Shown here one piece after another: positions 32,575 to 41,518 of a stretch of DNA of 64,000 bases. This stretch comes from JBMYZL01 sp965661765. GTDB lineage: Bacteria; Bacteroidota; Bacteroidia; Flavobacteriales_D; Sanyastnellaceae. The position numbers and the translations under genes are program-made. Under the pieces are notes generated by a model. The model had not been told where the DNA came from. It saw only the letters and a program-made list of their open reading frames with translations, and ran no database searches. The stretch spans positions 1-64,000 of the forward strand of contig CBFIFE010000009.1 of assembly GCA_965661765.1 (NCBI GenBank), read 5' to 3'. The stretch's first letter is position 1, and the number at the start of each line of letters is the position of its first letter.

Positions 32575-32850
32575 ATGTCAGTAAACATCAAGCCACTTGC
32601 GGATCGGGTTCTGGTAGAGCCAGCCGCAGCAGAAGAGAAAACCGCCAGCGGAATCATCATTCCTGATACGGCGAAAGAAAAGCCACAAAGGGGAACCGTC
32701 GTGGCGGTGGGCCCAGGCAAGACCGATGAGCCGACGACTGTGAAGGTTGGGGACACGGTGTTGTACGGAAAGTATTCAGGAACGGAGTTGCAGCTTGAGG
32801 GCTCGGACTACATGATCATGCGGGAGAGCGATATTTTGGCGATTCTCTGA
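32575..32850 (+). CDS. groES: Co-chaperonin GroES
   Basis: 91 aa. Family sequence throughout: IKPLADRVLVEPAAAEEKTASGIIIPDTA (split here), the mobile-loop region, GDTVLYGKYSGTEL and the terminal YMIMRESDILAIL. The heptameric lid of the GroEL folding chamber. 35 bp upstream of groEL. The 180 bp before it hold the secG terminator; no CIRCE-type inverted repeat is seen. Confidence 0.97.
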   Translation: MSVNIKPLADRVLVEPAAAEEKTASGIIIPDTAKEKPQRGTVVAVGPGKTDEPTTVKVGDTVLYGKYSGTELQLEGSDYMIMRESDILAIL

Positions 32851-32885
32851 ACACAACGTTGAACGAAAACAAACAACCAACAATT

Positions 32886-34523
<1,638 letters not shown>

Positions 34524-34547
34524 GCCGTTGAAAACTGAGTGATTTTG

Positions 34548-34584
34548 GAAGCCACTCCGCTGCGTGCGGGGTGGCTTCTTGTTT
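34548..34584 (+). terminator. Terminator after groEL
   Basis: 13-bp stem with one G-U pair (GAAGCCACTCCGC at 34548-34560 with 34566-34578), loop TGCGT, then TTGTTTT. The next gene has its own -7-like box directly behind. Confidence 0.88.
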
Positions 34585-34592
34585 TAGATTTG
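34585..34592 (+). promoter_or_regulatory. Candidate -7 box (TAGATTTG) for the gldA-type gene
   Basis: Exact TAnnTTTG immediately after the groEL terminator and ending 6 nt before the ATG at 34599. It would give a leaderless or near-leaderless mRNA. Confidence 0.45.
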
Positions 34593-34598
34593 GTCCAA

Positions 34599-35306
34599 AT
34601 GACACCAACGATTTCCCTTCAGAACGTGTCCAAAGCCTACGGCGAACAGTTTGCCCTGCGGGACATCACCTTGACAGTCCCCGCTGGCCAGGTGCTTGGG
34701 CTGCTTGGGCCCAATGGCGCGGGCAAGTCCACCCTGATGAAACTTGTGACGGGATACATTGCCCCCACATCGGGTGCAGTTCGGGTTTGTGGGCTGGACG
34801 TGATGGCAGCCCCTGAGAAAACCAAGGCGAAAGTGGGGTACTTGCCAGAACACAATCCCCTGTACCTCGAAATGTATGTGCGGGAGTATTTGCGGTTTCT
34901 TGCAGGCATCCATGGATTGGCAGAGCCGGAGAAGCGCGTGGAAGCACTGATCGAAGAGGTGGGCTTGGGCGTCGAGGCGCACAAGGTGATTGCGCAGTTG
35001 TCGAAGGGGTACAGACAACGTGTGGGCCTTGCGGGTGCAATGATTCACAACCCGGAGGTGCTGATTCTCGATGAACCCACCTCCGGACTGGATCCGAATC
35101 AACTTGTGGAGATTCGAGAATTGATTCGGCAAGTGGGCGAGCGTCGGACGGTGATTTTGTCGACTCACATCATGCAGGAAGTGGAGGCGATGTGCAATCG
35201 GGTGGTGCTGATTCGCCGCGGGGAGGTGGTGGCGGACGAGCCGTTGTCCGTTTTCACGGAGCGAGCAGGTGGACTTGAAGCGGCGTTCAAGACGTTGACA
35301 ATTTGA
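34599..35306 (+). CDS. gldA: ABC transporter ATPase, GldA type
   Basis: 235 aa. Walker A GPNGAGKST, Q-loop region KVGYLPEHNPLYLEMYVREYL (the PEHNPLY segment is characteristic of GldA), signature LSKGYRQRVGLAGAM, Walker B LILDEPTSGLDPNQ and switch His in LSTHIMQEVEAM. GldA is the ATPase of the GldA-GldF-GldG complex needed for gliding in Flavobacterium. It is shorter than the roughly 300-aa GldA, lacking most of the C-terminal extension, and gldF/gldG are not adjacent, so the orthology is likely but not certain. Its stop overlaps rsgA (TGATG). Confidence 0.8.
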   Translation: MTPTISLQNVSKAYGEQFALRDITLTVPAGQVLGLLGPNGAGKSTLMKLVTGYIAPTSGAVRVCGLDVMAAPEKTKAKVGYLPEHNPLYLEMYVREYLRFLAGIHGLAEPEKRVEALIEEVGLGVEAHKVIAQLSKGYRQRVGLAGAMIHNPEVLILDEPTSGLDPNQLVEIRELIRQVGERRTVILSTHIMQEVEAMCNRVVLIRRGEVVADEPLSVFTERAGGLEAAFKTLTI

Positions 35307-36247
35307 TGGATTGGCCCACTGACGCCGGGTTGGTGCTGCAATCGACAGGTTCGTGGTACGAGGTGTTGTTGCCAGGCGGGCGGCGGCTGGCGTGTCGGGC
35401 CCGAGGGAAATTGCGGCTGAAGGGGGATCGATCGACAAATCCCGTGGCGGTCGGCGATCGTGTGTCATGGGCGGTGGAGGACGAGGATGCGGGGGAGGGG
35501 GTGGTCACGGGGATTTGGCCCCGGCAGAACGCGATCACGAGGCGAGCGGTGAACTTGGCCCGGGAATCCCACGTGGTGGCGGCAAATTTGGATCGGGCGT
35601 TTTTGGTGATCACCTTGGCAGAGCCTGCGACCAGCACAGGTTTTGTGGACAGGTTTTTGGTCACTGCGGAGGCCTATGGTGTGCCTGTGACGTTGTTGTT
35701 CAACAAGTCCGATGTGACGTCTTCAGCACTCATGGAGATGTGGGAGGAGATCTACCAAGCGGCGGGGTACGACACCCTTCGGACGTCCGCGAAGACAGGA
35801 GATGGATTGGAGGCGCTTGAGGCCGCCTTGGCCGCAGGAGGCGTGAACTTGCTGTCAGGGCATTCTGGGGTGGGGAAGAGTTCCTTGATCAATCGCTTGG
35901 TGCCAGATTTGGCGTTGAAAACCCAGGAAGTCAGCGACATGCACGGGAAAGGCAAGCACACCACCACTTTCGCCACGATGCATCCGCTGCCAGGTGGTGG
36001 ATTTGTGGTGGATACACCGGGGATCAAGGGATTTGGGCTGGTGCACTTGGAGCGCGAGCATCTTCACCACTACTTTCCAGAGATGTTTGCGCGGCTGCCT
36101 GACTGCAAGTTTCACAACTGTTTGCATCGCACAGAACCGGGCTGTGCGGTTCGGGCTGCGGTGGATGATGGTGAGGTGTCGGCGTCTCGATGGGGCAACT
36201 ACTTGGAGTTGTACGAAACCTTTGAAGAGGCCAACGGGTACCGGTGA
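35306..36247 (+). CDS. rsgA: Ribosome small-subunit GTPase RsgA
   Basis: 313 aa. OB-fold N-terminus, then circularly permuted GTPase motifs: NKSDV (G4) first, then GHSGVGKSSLIN (G1) and VDTPGIKGFG (G3), and a zinc site CKFHNCLHRTEPGC near the C-terminus. It helps late maturation of the 30S subunit. ATG 35306 overlaps the previous stop as TGATG. Convergent with the cysQ-like gene, with 2 bp between the stops. Confidence 0.95.
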   Translation: MDWPTDAGLVLQSTGSWYEVLLPGGRRLACRARGKLRLKGDRSTNPVAVGDRVSWAVEDEDAGEGVVTGIWPRQNAITRRAVNLARESHVVAANLDRAFLVITLAEPATSTGFVDRFLVTAEAYGVPVTLLFNKSDVTSSALMEMWEEIYQAAGYDTLRTSAKTGDGLEALEAALAAGGVNLLSGHSGVGKSSLINRLVPDLALKTQEVSDMHGKGKHTTTFATMHPLPGGGFVVDTPGIKGFGLVHLEREHLHHYFPEMFARLPDCKFHNCLHRTEPGCAVRAAVDDGEVSASRWGNYLELYETFEEANGYR

Positions 36248-36249
36248 GG

Positions 36250-37035
36250 TCAGACACGGGAGACCCACAGCCCTTCCACACGCAATGTGGTGGAGTTGTA
36301 ACGGAGGGTTTCACTTGTCCGACGGTCGAAAGTTGTGAGGCCGATGGCACGCAGGATGCCGTCACCCGCAGCGCAATCCCATTCCATGTAGGGGCCGGTG
36401 CGGGCGTGGATGGCCGCTTCACCTGTGGCCAAAAGGCAAAACTTCAACGCACCACTCACGGGTTCGGCGATGACGTCATTTGCCGCAATGCCAGGTGGAA
36501 GCAAGTCCGGCACATGCGCGATCTCGTTGCGGCTGAGCACCAGACGGTATGGAGGTTGCGCAGGCGGGGGGGCCAGCGTTTTGCGTTGTGTCAAATCGTC
36601 CAGCTGGACCTCTTCAGCTCCTTTGCCCACCACCCCGAGGAATGCCCGCCCCCCGAGTGGATCCGCCACAACCCCAATGACAGGACCGTCGGCATTGCAC
36701 AAGGCAATGTTCACAGCGAACCCCGATCGATGGTGCAGAAAACTTTCCGTTCCGTCCAAAGGGTCAACGAGCCAAAACCATGCCCAGCCTTGTCGCTCAC
36801 GGACCGGGGGCAGTTCGCCCTCTTCACTGATGATGGGGATGCCCAATGGGGCCAAACGATCGAAAATGGCTTTGTGCGAAGCCAAATCTGCTGAAGAGAC
36901 GGGCGACCCGTCACGTTTGGCCCGAATCACAAGGTCTTCGTTGCTCGCGTCCAGATGTTTGAGCAAGATTTGGGCCCCCTCCTGGGCGGCCTCCAAAGCT
37001 GATTCTGCCAAGACCTGGAGATCAAATTGCGTCAT
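36250..37035 (-). CDS. cysQ: 3'(2'),5'-bisphosphate nucleotidase CysQ-like (inositol monophosphatase fold)
   Basis: 261 aa. Metal-binding motifs of the Li-sensitive phosphatase superfamily: IISEEGELP (Glu ligand), LVDPLDGTESFLH (DPxDGTxxF) and the C-terminal EWDCAAGDGIL (WDxAAGD). The likely reaction is hydrolysis of PAP to AMP in sulfate assimilation; other IMPase-type substrates cannot be excluded. ATG 37035 lies just 28 bp from the promoter box of the divergent riboswitch transcript. Confidence 0.87.
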   Translation of the reverse strand: MTQFDLQVLAESALEAAQEGAQILLKHLDASNEDLVIRAKRDGSPVSSADLASHKAIFDRLAPLGIPIISEEGELPPVRERQGWAWFWLVDPLDGTESFLHHRSGFAVNIALCNADGPVIGVVADPLGGRAFLGVVGKGAEEVQLDDLTQRKTLAPPPAQPPYRLVLSRNEIAHVPDLLPPGIAANDVIAEPVSGALKFCLLATGEAAIHARTGPYMEWDCAAGDGILRAIGLTTFDRRTSETLRYNSTTLRVEGLWVSRV

Positions 37036-37062
37036 TGCGGCACCAAGTTATGGCAAAGGTTG

Positions 37063-37070
37063 TAGCTTTG
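37063..37070 (+). promoter_or_regulatory. Candidate -7 box (TAGCTTTG) for the TPP-riboswitch transcript
   Basis: Exact TAnnTTTG located a few nt before the 5' end of the riboswitch aptamer, where the promoter must lie. Confidence 0.55.
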
Positions 37071-37073
37071 CAC

Positions 37074-37153
37074 CGACGCAGGGGTGCCGGATCGGATGAT
37101 CGGCTGAGACAATACCCTTTGAACCTGACCGGATAATCCCGGTAGGGGAGCGC
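37074..37153 (+). ncRNA. TPP riboswitch (thi box)
   Basis: The conserved core is complete: GGGGTGCC, GGCTGAGA, ATACCCTTTGAACCTGA and GGATAATCCCGG then TAGGGGAG. CTGAGA and ACCTGA are the pyrimidine- and pyrophosphate-recognition segments of the thiamin pyrophosphate aptamer. Short closing P1 pairs involve CGC near 37077 and GCG near 37150. The TonB-dependent receptor starts 82 nt downstream. No strong U-tailed terminator follows; CGCAA at the aptamer's 3' edge could pair with TTGCG directly before the start codon, which would fit translational control, but this is speculative. Confidence 0.93.
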
Positions 37154-37234
37154 AAAGAGAGTCCATTTTTGGGTGTCGCCTTTTGTTCAGGCGGTCCCGA
37201 TGCTGGGCCCCCGCGTCGCAAAACAACAATTGCG

Positions 37235-39829
37235 ATGCACAACAACAACAATTCCTTTTTCGGTTGGGCTTTTCGGAACGCCCTGCTCTTGCTCCTTTTG
37301 GTTTCCGGCTGGAGTGCGCGGGCCCAACAGCAAAACGCCTACATCATCGGTCGTGTGGTATTGGAAACGGGTGAGCCCGCTGTGGACGCCATGGTCAAAC
37401 TGGCGTCGCTCGATCTCGGGACCTCGACCGCAGCAGATGGGTCGTTTACCCTCGAAGGACTGGCGCCGGGGCGCTACGTCCTGGAAATCCGTGCGGTTGG
37501 TTGCGCCACGACCAGCATTCAAGTGCAAGCGTTGGCCGGGTTCACGCGGCTCGATGACATTGTCCTCGTGCCAGGGGATTCAACCGAATCGCCAGCTGAG
37601 CCCTTGCTCGGTTCGGTGCTGTTGAACCCTGCGGCGGTTGCTGCGGTGACTTCGGGTGAGCGAGCGCCGTTCACCCATCAAAACTTGACGGCCGAAGACC
37701 TGCAAGCCCGGGATGCAGCCGTGGATTTGCCGTGGATGTTGCGGTTGACTCCATCGCTCGTGGTGACCTCAGATGCCGGCGCTGGCGTGGGCTACACCTC
37801 GATGCGTGTCCGGGGTTCAGACCAAACCCGCATCAACGTCACCATCAACGGCATTCCTCTCAACGATGCAGAATCCCACCAAGTGTACTGGGTCGATTTG
37901 CCGGACCTCGGCAGCAGTGTCGACGGGTTGCAGATTCAAAGGGGGGTGGGCACCAGCACAAATGGTCCCGGGGCTTTCGGTGCAACGGTGGCTGTGAATA
38001 CCCTTGCCTTCTCAGAGGAGGCAGGCGCTCGTGCAGTTTTGGGGGGCGGTTCCTTCAATACCCTGCGTTCGTCGTTGTCCTGGAGCAGCGGAGAGATCGG
38101 TGAATCTGGCGTACGGATGGAGGGACGGCTGTCGCGCATTCTGAGTGACGGCTACATCGACAGGGCCTCGAGCGATTTGTCCAGCGCCCAACTGGGGTTG
38201 CAGAAACAATGGGGCAAAGGAAGTCTGTCCTATACAGCAATGCTCGGCCATGAGCGAACTTACCAAGCTTGGTATGGCGTTCCTCAGGTGGCCATCGACG
38301 GCACCCCAGAAGAGGTCACGGCTTGGGCAGCGAACAGCTACGAATACGGCTATGGCAGCGACACCACGCGCATTGCTGATTTGATCCAGAACGGCCGGCG
38401 GCACAACTACTATCAATACGAGAACCAAGTAGATGATTACCGACAGGACCACCATCAGCTGCATTTGCAACAACTGGCGGGGGATTGGCGGCTCAGCTTG
38501 ACCGGGCACTGGACCATCGGAGGGGGATTTTACGAGCAGTTTCGACCCCAAGACGATCTGGGGTTGTACGGGATTCACAATTTGGTCATCGGTGCGGACA
38601 CAGTGACCACTGGCGATGTGGTGCGTCGGCGATGGCTCGAAAACGATTTCTATGGTGGGGCATTCAGCGCTGAGCGGACATGGGGACAGGGAAATTCGCT
38701 GACCTTCGGGGGTGGCGCCTTTGCGTACGTGGGGGACCATTTCGGGGAGGTGGTGTGGGCAGAATTTGCTGGGGATCTATCGCCCGAGGACCGCTATTAC
38801 GAGGGCGTCGGTCGCAAGCAGGATGCGAATGTTTTTGCCCGGGCGACGAAATCGCTCGCGGATGATGCCATTCGGTTGCAGGCAGAAGGCCAAATCCGAA
38901 CCGTCGACTACACTGCATCCGGCAGGGACAATGACTTGAGAGCGATTGCCATCGACGACAACTTGCTGTTCTTCAACCCGAAGTTGGGAATGGACTGGCG
39001 GCCATCCGCGTCAACACGGGCCTTTGCCTCGGCGGCTGTGGCGCACCGGGAGCCTTCGCGCACCGACTATGTTGACGGCCCTGCTGGCAGTGACGTCAGG
39101 CCCGAGCGACTCACCGACATCGAAGTGGGCCTGACCCACAGTTTTGTGGATGGCCCGGGGGCGGGGCCACTGACCGTCGACGTCGTCGGCTATCACATGG
39201 CCTACAAGGATCAATTGGTGCTCACTGGGGCCCTCAATGATGTGGGCAGCCCGTTGCGAACCAACGTCGACCGAAGTTTTCGGCGCGGCGTCGAATTGAT
39301 CACGGATTGGGGCATCACTCCACACTTGCATTGGTCTGCGAATTTGACCGTGAGTCAAAACCGCATCGAAAACTTCACAGAAACCCTCTACGATTATGGC
39401 TTGGCCACCACTGAGGTGGAAATTGATCATGGCACCTCAGACATCGCCTTTTCCCCTGGCGTGGTGGCGACCAACACATTCACAGGTCGGTTGCTCAGGG
39501 AACGCGGGGACCGCGGTTCATGGTTGGGGACTGCGGAATGGGCCTTCCGGCATGTCGGCGAACAGTTCTTGGACAACACGTCCAATGCAAATCGGGCCTT
39601 GCCGGCATATGCTGTGAATGACATTCGGCTGCGATCAACCTTCTATCGACCAGAGGGTCAGTCCTGGTCTGTGAGCCTCTTTGCCAACAATGTGTTCGAC
39701 GCCCTGTACAGCGCCAATGGTTGGACCTACAGCTACCGCCTTGGTGGTCCGGAGACAGAAATCACGGAAAACTACGTTTACCCGCAAGCAGGACGTCACT
39801 TCATGATGTCCCTCGAGTGGTGCTTTTGA
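37235..39829 (+). CDS. TonB-dependent receptor, probable thiamin/vitamer uptake
   Basis: 864 aa. Signal peptide (LLLLLLVSGWSARAQ), carboxypeptidase-regulatory-like domain (GRVVLETGEPAVDAMVKL), plug domain (RVRGSDQTRINVTINGIPLND, GPGAFGATVAVNT) and a barrel to the terminal HFMMSLEWCF. Such receptors import scarce ligands across the outer membrane with TonB energy. The substrate is inferred from the TPP riboswitch directly upstream: thiamin, a phosphate ester or a precursor. ATG 37235 chosen by the signal peptide. The last 34 bp overlap the convergent GGGP synthase gene. Confidence 0.9.
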   Translation: MHNNNNSFFGWAFRNALLLLLLVSGWSARAQQQNAYIIGRVVLETGEPAVDAMVKLASLDLGTSTAADGSFTLEGLAPGRYVLEIRAVGCATTSIQVQALAGFTRLDDIVLVPGDSTESPAEPLLGSVLLNPAAVAAVTSGERAPFTHQNLTAEDLQARDAAVDLPWMLRLTPSLVVTSDAGAGVGYTSMRVRGSDQTRINVTINGIPLNDAESHQVYWVDLPDLGSSVDGLQIQRGVGTSTNGPGAFGATVAVNTLAFSEEAGARAVLGGGSFNTLRSSLSWSSGEIGESGVRMEGRLSRILSDGYIDRASSDLSSAQLGLQKQWGKGSLSYTAMLGHERTYQAWYGVPQVAIDGTPEEVTAWAANSYEYGYGSDTTRIADLIQNGRRHNYYQYENQVDDYRQDHHQLHLQQLAGDWRLSLTGHWTIGGGFYEQFRPQDDLGLYGIHNLVIGADTVTTGDVVRRRWLENDFYGGAFSAERTWGQGNSLTFGGGAFAYVGDHFGEVVWAEFAGDLSPEDRYYEGVGRKQDANVFARATKSLADDAIRLQAEGQIRTVDYTASGRDNDLRAIAIDDNLLFFNPKLGMDWRPSASTRAFASAAVAHREPSRTDYVDGPAGSDVRPERLTDIEVGLTHSFVDGPGAGPLTVDVVGYHMAYKDQLVLTGALNDVGSPLRTNVDRSFRRGVELITDWGITPHLHWSANLTVSQNRIENFTETLYDYGLATTEVEIDHGTSDIAFSPGVVATNTFTGRLLRERGDRGSWLGTAEWAFRHVGEQFLDNTSNANRALPAYAVNDIRLRSTFYRPEGQSWSVSLFANNVFDALYSANGWTYSYRLGGPETEITENYVYPQAGRHFMMSLEWCF

Positions 39830-40563
39830 AAGGCGCTGGGGTCCGGCAGCCAGCTCAAATCACTCGGGCTTTTCTCAATTGCAGTGCCCACCACAACGAC
39901 GTCAGCCCCCGCGTTCCAAGCAGCGCGGATGCTGGCGGCGTCGTTGATGCCCCCACCCACAATCACGGGGCAGTCAATCTGTTCACGAATGGCTTCGAGG
40001 ACATTCACCGGGATGGCGTGGCCTGCGCCGGATCCGGCATCGAGGTAAATGGCCTTCAACCCGAGCATCTCCCCGGCAACGGCTGTGGCCACGGCGATCT
40101 GAGGCTTTTTAGCTGGAATCGGGAGGGTTTGTGACATGTAGGCGGCGGTGGTCAAGGGGCCATCTCCGACCAGCATGTATCCTGTCGGCACGATTTCCAT
40201 GTTCATCCGGCGGATGCGCATGCCTGATGCGACGTGTTTGCCGATCAGCAAATCTGGGTTGCGACCGGAAATCAGCGAGAGAAACAACACGGCATCTGCC
40301 CCAGGCACCACTTGATCGGGCTCGCCAGGGAAGAGCACGATGGGGCGACTCACGCGTTTGCGCACCGTTCCCAGCATGTCCTTGACGTCGCGATGCGTCA
40401 ACAAACTCCCGCCGATGAACACATCGGTGATGGGGGAGCGATCGAGCAGCCGCAGAAAGTCCTGCCATGCTGCACCCGCAGGCAAGTCATCCGGGTCAAT
40501 CAGGGCAGCCAGGCGTTTTTGCCCCCTCGCCCGATCATCCATCAATTGCGTCAACCAATTCAC
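39796..40563 (-). CDS. Geranylgeranylglyceryl/heptaprenylglyceryl phosphate synthase
   Basis: 255 aa TIM barrel of the GGGPS/PcrB family: AALIDPDDLP, DVFIGGSLLTH, PIVLFPGEPDQV, ADAVLFLSLISGRNPDLLIG, EIVPTGYMLVGDG, YLDAGSGAGHAIP, PVIVGGGIND and GADVVVVGTAIEKSP. It joins a polyprenyl diphosphate to glycerol-1-phosphate to form an ether lipid precursor, best known from archaea and also present in Bacteroidota. The start is GTG 40563, whose GTGA overlaps the stop of the hydrolase gene. The G1P source is not in the window. Confidence 0.93.
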   Translation of the reverse strand: MNWLTQLMDDRARGQKRLAALIDPDDLPAGAAWQDFLRLLDRSPITDVFIGGSLLTHRDVKDMLGTVRKRVSRPIVLFPGEPDQVVPGADAVLFLSLISGRNPDLLIGKHVASGMRIRRMNMEIVPTGYMLVGDGPLTTAAYMSQTLPIPAKKPQIAVATAVAGEMLGLKAIYLDAGSGAGHAIPVNVLEAIREQIDCPVIVGGGINDAASIRAAWNAGADVVVVGTAIEKSPSDLSWLPDPSAFQKHHSRDIMK

Positions 40564-41432
40564 TTGGAAAAGATACGTTGGATGATGTCGCGAAGCAGTT
40601 CAGGCCGCAACATTCCATGTCCACTTAAGATGTTATGAAAACGCAAGTGGGGCAGGCCATGCGTCATGCGTTGGATTCGGCGCGCGTTGTGCGGTGGAAT
40701 GATCTTGTCCTTTTTCCCGAAGACCAAATCCGTTTCGCACCCTGCACCAGCCCGTTCTCGCAGCGCTTGCGCGATGGCGGCATGGCGGGGCCACAAGGCC
40801 CGATGGGCCCGCCAACCGTGCCACACCATCATCCGCATTTCGTGGCTTTCCATGTGAAACCGCCCAAATCCATGGAGGTGTTTCGAGATCAGGCCCCATT
40901 TGTGCCATTTGTCATTCCACCGCAGGACTTGTGCGGCATGGCGGTCCATCCAGAACCAAGCCCAGCGCCCGAAGGCCGTGTGCACCGTGATCCGGTAAAA
41001 CGGATTTTTGACAAACCCGTCGGGTGCCATCAGCAGAACCCGTCCCCAAAACTTCGGCGCTGCAACCATCAAGGAGAGGGCGACGCGGCCGCCGATGGAA
41101 TAGCCAATCAGGTCCGCGCCGTCGGTGTCCAAGCCCTCTGCAGCCAAAATGGCAAGGATGGCCGCCTGGAAGGTGGCGGGCGGAAGGGGGTGGTCCCCGG
41201 CCACGAGCGGTCCTGTGCGGCCATGGTGAGGGAGGTGAATGGCGATGAGGGTCCGGTCTTCCGGCCAAATCCCGGCAAAATCGAGCATGTCTTCGAGGGG
41301 CCGGGCAAATCCGTGAAAGGCCACAATCGCCCGCTGGCCGCCGCGCACAGGGATGGCGTATTCAAAACGCCACCCGCCAAATTCACATGTGGCACGCCGG
41401 GGTGTGCGGATTTCTTTCGGGGCGAATTCCAT
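40560..41432 (-). CDS. Alpha/beta hydrolase
   Basis: 290 aa. Alpha/beta-hydrolase fold: oxyanion segment IVAFHGFARPLED, nucleophile elbow GYSIGG, acid in DLVFGKKDKIIPP and catalytic His in ILSGHGMLRPELL. No signal peptide. Substrate unknown. It is coupled by GTGA overlap to the GGGP synthase downstream, suggesting a joint role in lipid metabolism, but this is only positional. ATG 41432 used because the M further 5' is a TTG codon. Confidence 0.82.
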   Translation of the reverse strand: MEFAPKEIRTPRRATCEFGGWRFEYAIPVRGGQRAIVAFHGFARPLEDMLDFAGIWPEDRTLIAIHLPHHGRTGPLVAGDHPLPPATFQAAILAILAAEGLDTDGADLIGYSIGGRVALSLMVAAPKFWGRVLLMAPDGFVKNPFYRITVHTAFGRWAWFWMDRHAAQVLRWNDKWHKWGLISKHLHGFGRFHMESHEMRMMVWHGWRAHRALWPRHAAIAQALRERAGAGCETDLVFGKKDKIIPPHNARRIQRMTHGLPHLRFHNILSGHGMLRPELLRDIIQRIFSK

Positions 41433-41518
41433 TTCGCGCAAAGTTCTCTAATTTCGCGTCGCGTTTTGACCCACGACGGAGAGCCGGATTTGGCCCGAAG
41501 TTGTCGGGTAAAAAAAAA

